Below are positions 63,586 to 64,000 of a DNA stretch of 64,000 bases, one piece after another. The stretch comes from Chromobacterium piscinae (lineage in GTDB: Bacteria > Pseudomonadota > Gammaproteobacteria > Burkholderiales > Chromobacteriaceae): NCBI RefSeq assembly GCF_021129175.1, contig NZ_JAJOHV010000035.1:62001-126000 (forward strand), written 5' to 3'. Positions within the stretch are counted from its first letter, which is position 1, and the number at the start of each line of letters is the position of its first letter. The notes below the pieces were generated by a model, which ran no database searches, was not told the DNA's origin, and worked only from the letters and a program-made list of their open reading frames with translations. The position numbers and the translations under genes are program-made.

Positions 63586-64000
63586 ATGACTATTTCCGTC
63601 GACGCGCTCTCCGCCTTCGTCTACGCCGCCGATCTCGGCTCCTTCTCCGCCGCGGCCAGACGGCTGGGCAAAAGCCAATCCACCGTCAGCGAGGCCATCG
63701 CCAATCTGGAGATCGACCTGGGCACCCCCCTGTTCGACCGAGGCACCCGGACACCCACCCTCACCCCGGCCGGACGGCTGCTGCTGCCGCAAGCGCGCCA
63801 AATCATGACTGCCAGCCAGGACATGCAGCGGCAGGCGGAACAGCTGAGCGCCGGCGTGGAAAGCCGGCTCACCATCGTGCTGTCCGACACCTTCCAGTCC
63901 GAGACGCTGGAAAACGTCGCCTGCCGGCTGGAGGAGCGCTACCCCTTGCTGGAATTGGAGTGCCTGGCCGGGGAACAGGAAGACGTGCTGGACCTGATCT
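63586..64000 (+). CDS. LysR-family regulator (3' end outside window)
   Basis: The first 138 codons are present: an N-terminal helix-turn-helix (LSAFVYAADLGSFSAAARRLGKSQSTVSEAIANLE) and the start of the effector-binding domain. No Shine-Dalgarno precedes ATG 63586; the operator abuts it, so the mRNA may be leaderless or have a very short leader. Divergent placement suggests control of the PACE-SMR operon. Confidence 0.88.
   Translation, partial: MTISVDALSAFVYAADLGSFSAAARRLGKSQSTVSEAIANLEIDLGTPLFDRGTRTPTLTPAGRLLLPQARQIMTASQDMQRQAEQLSAGVESRLTIVLSDTFQSETLENVACRLEERYPLLELECLAGEQEDVLDLI

Noticed and set aside
1-64000. CRISPR arrays, rRNA genes, complete insertion sequences
   Set aside because: No regularly spaced repeats, rRNA segments or transposase genes were seen on reading either strand.

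Overview
The window is high-GC, gene-dense DNA from a betaproteobacterium, most likely Chromobacterium or a close relative in the Neisseriales. That placement is inferred from the overall gene mix and from my memory of homologues; no marker gene was tested. Dense GC-rich core is broken by AT-richer accessory patches at about 26.1-26.8, 29.9-30.2, 32.9-35.1 and 37.8-40.2 kb. Several of these carry decayed fragments of one BRO-type antirepressor gene.

Layout. 0-5.4 kb: 3' part of a LasA-like M23 peptidase, an NCS1 permease and a membrane PAS-GGDEF diguanylate cyclase. 5.4-7.0 kb: a secreted cupin, a YccA-type membrane protein and tRNA-Leu(UAG). 7.2-14.8 kb (minus): one operon of MCP, STAS protein, REC-PP2C-HATPase regulator and a large hybrid kinase with its own HPt, resembling the HsbR/HsbA partner switch of Pseudomonas. 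15.1-17.4 kb: dsdA-dsdC. 17.6-19.1 kb: intracellular PHB depolymerase and a phasin-like protein. 19.1-22.3 kb: phosphopantetheinyl transferase, a small tandem-repeat protein whose best start is out of frame, CsaA, an AraC regulator and a GFA protein. 22.3-26.1 kb (minus): cytochrome P450, a haem-oxygenase-like diiron protein, a ferritin-like PaaA/PaaC-type protein and a PaaI-type thioesterase. 26.8-35.1 kb: a soluble four-PAS chemoreceptor, a Vgb-like propeller, a berberine-bridge flavoenzyme, a second diguanylate cyclase and two copies of an undescribed 59-86 residue protein family. 35.4-40.2 kb: ChaA antiporter, then an accessory island with an intact BRO gene, a PIN-like nuclease and a SLATT-like membrane effector, against the 3' end of valS. 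43.2-46.4 kb: an amidohydrolase with a His-rich start and an orphan periplasmic binding protein.

46.4-62.3 kb is a complete class II cellulose locus in two converging units: bcsE-bcsF-bcsG (plus) and bcsQ-bcsA-bcsB-bcsZ-bcsC-TPR (minus). This should make and export phosphoethanolamine-modified cellulose under c-di-GMP control (BcsA PilZ domain, BcsE GIL motif). Between the two units sits an apparent type III secretion chaperone and a papain-like effector candidate. 62.7-64 kb: an SMR and a PACE efflux gene facing a divergent LysR gene cut by the window end.

The recurring theme is surface behaviour and c-di-GMP: two diguanylate cyclases, a partner-switch operon, two chemoreceptor-type proteins and cellulose. 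The most novel-looking items are the effector/chaperone pair inside the cellulose locus, the BRO/PIN/SLATT island next to valS, the paired diiron enzymes, the short MKIQ protein family and the frame-broken repeat gene.
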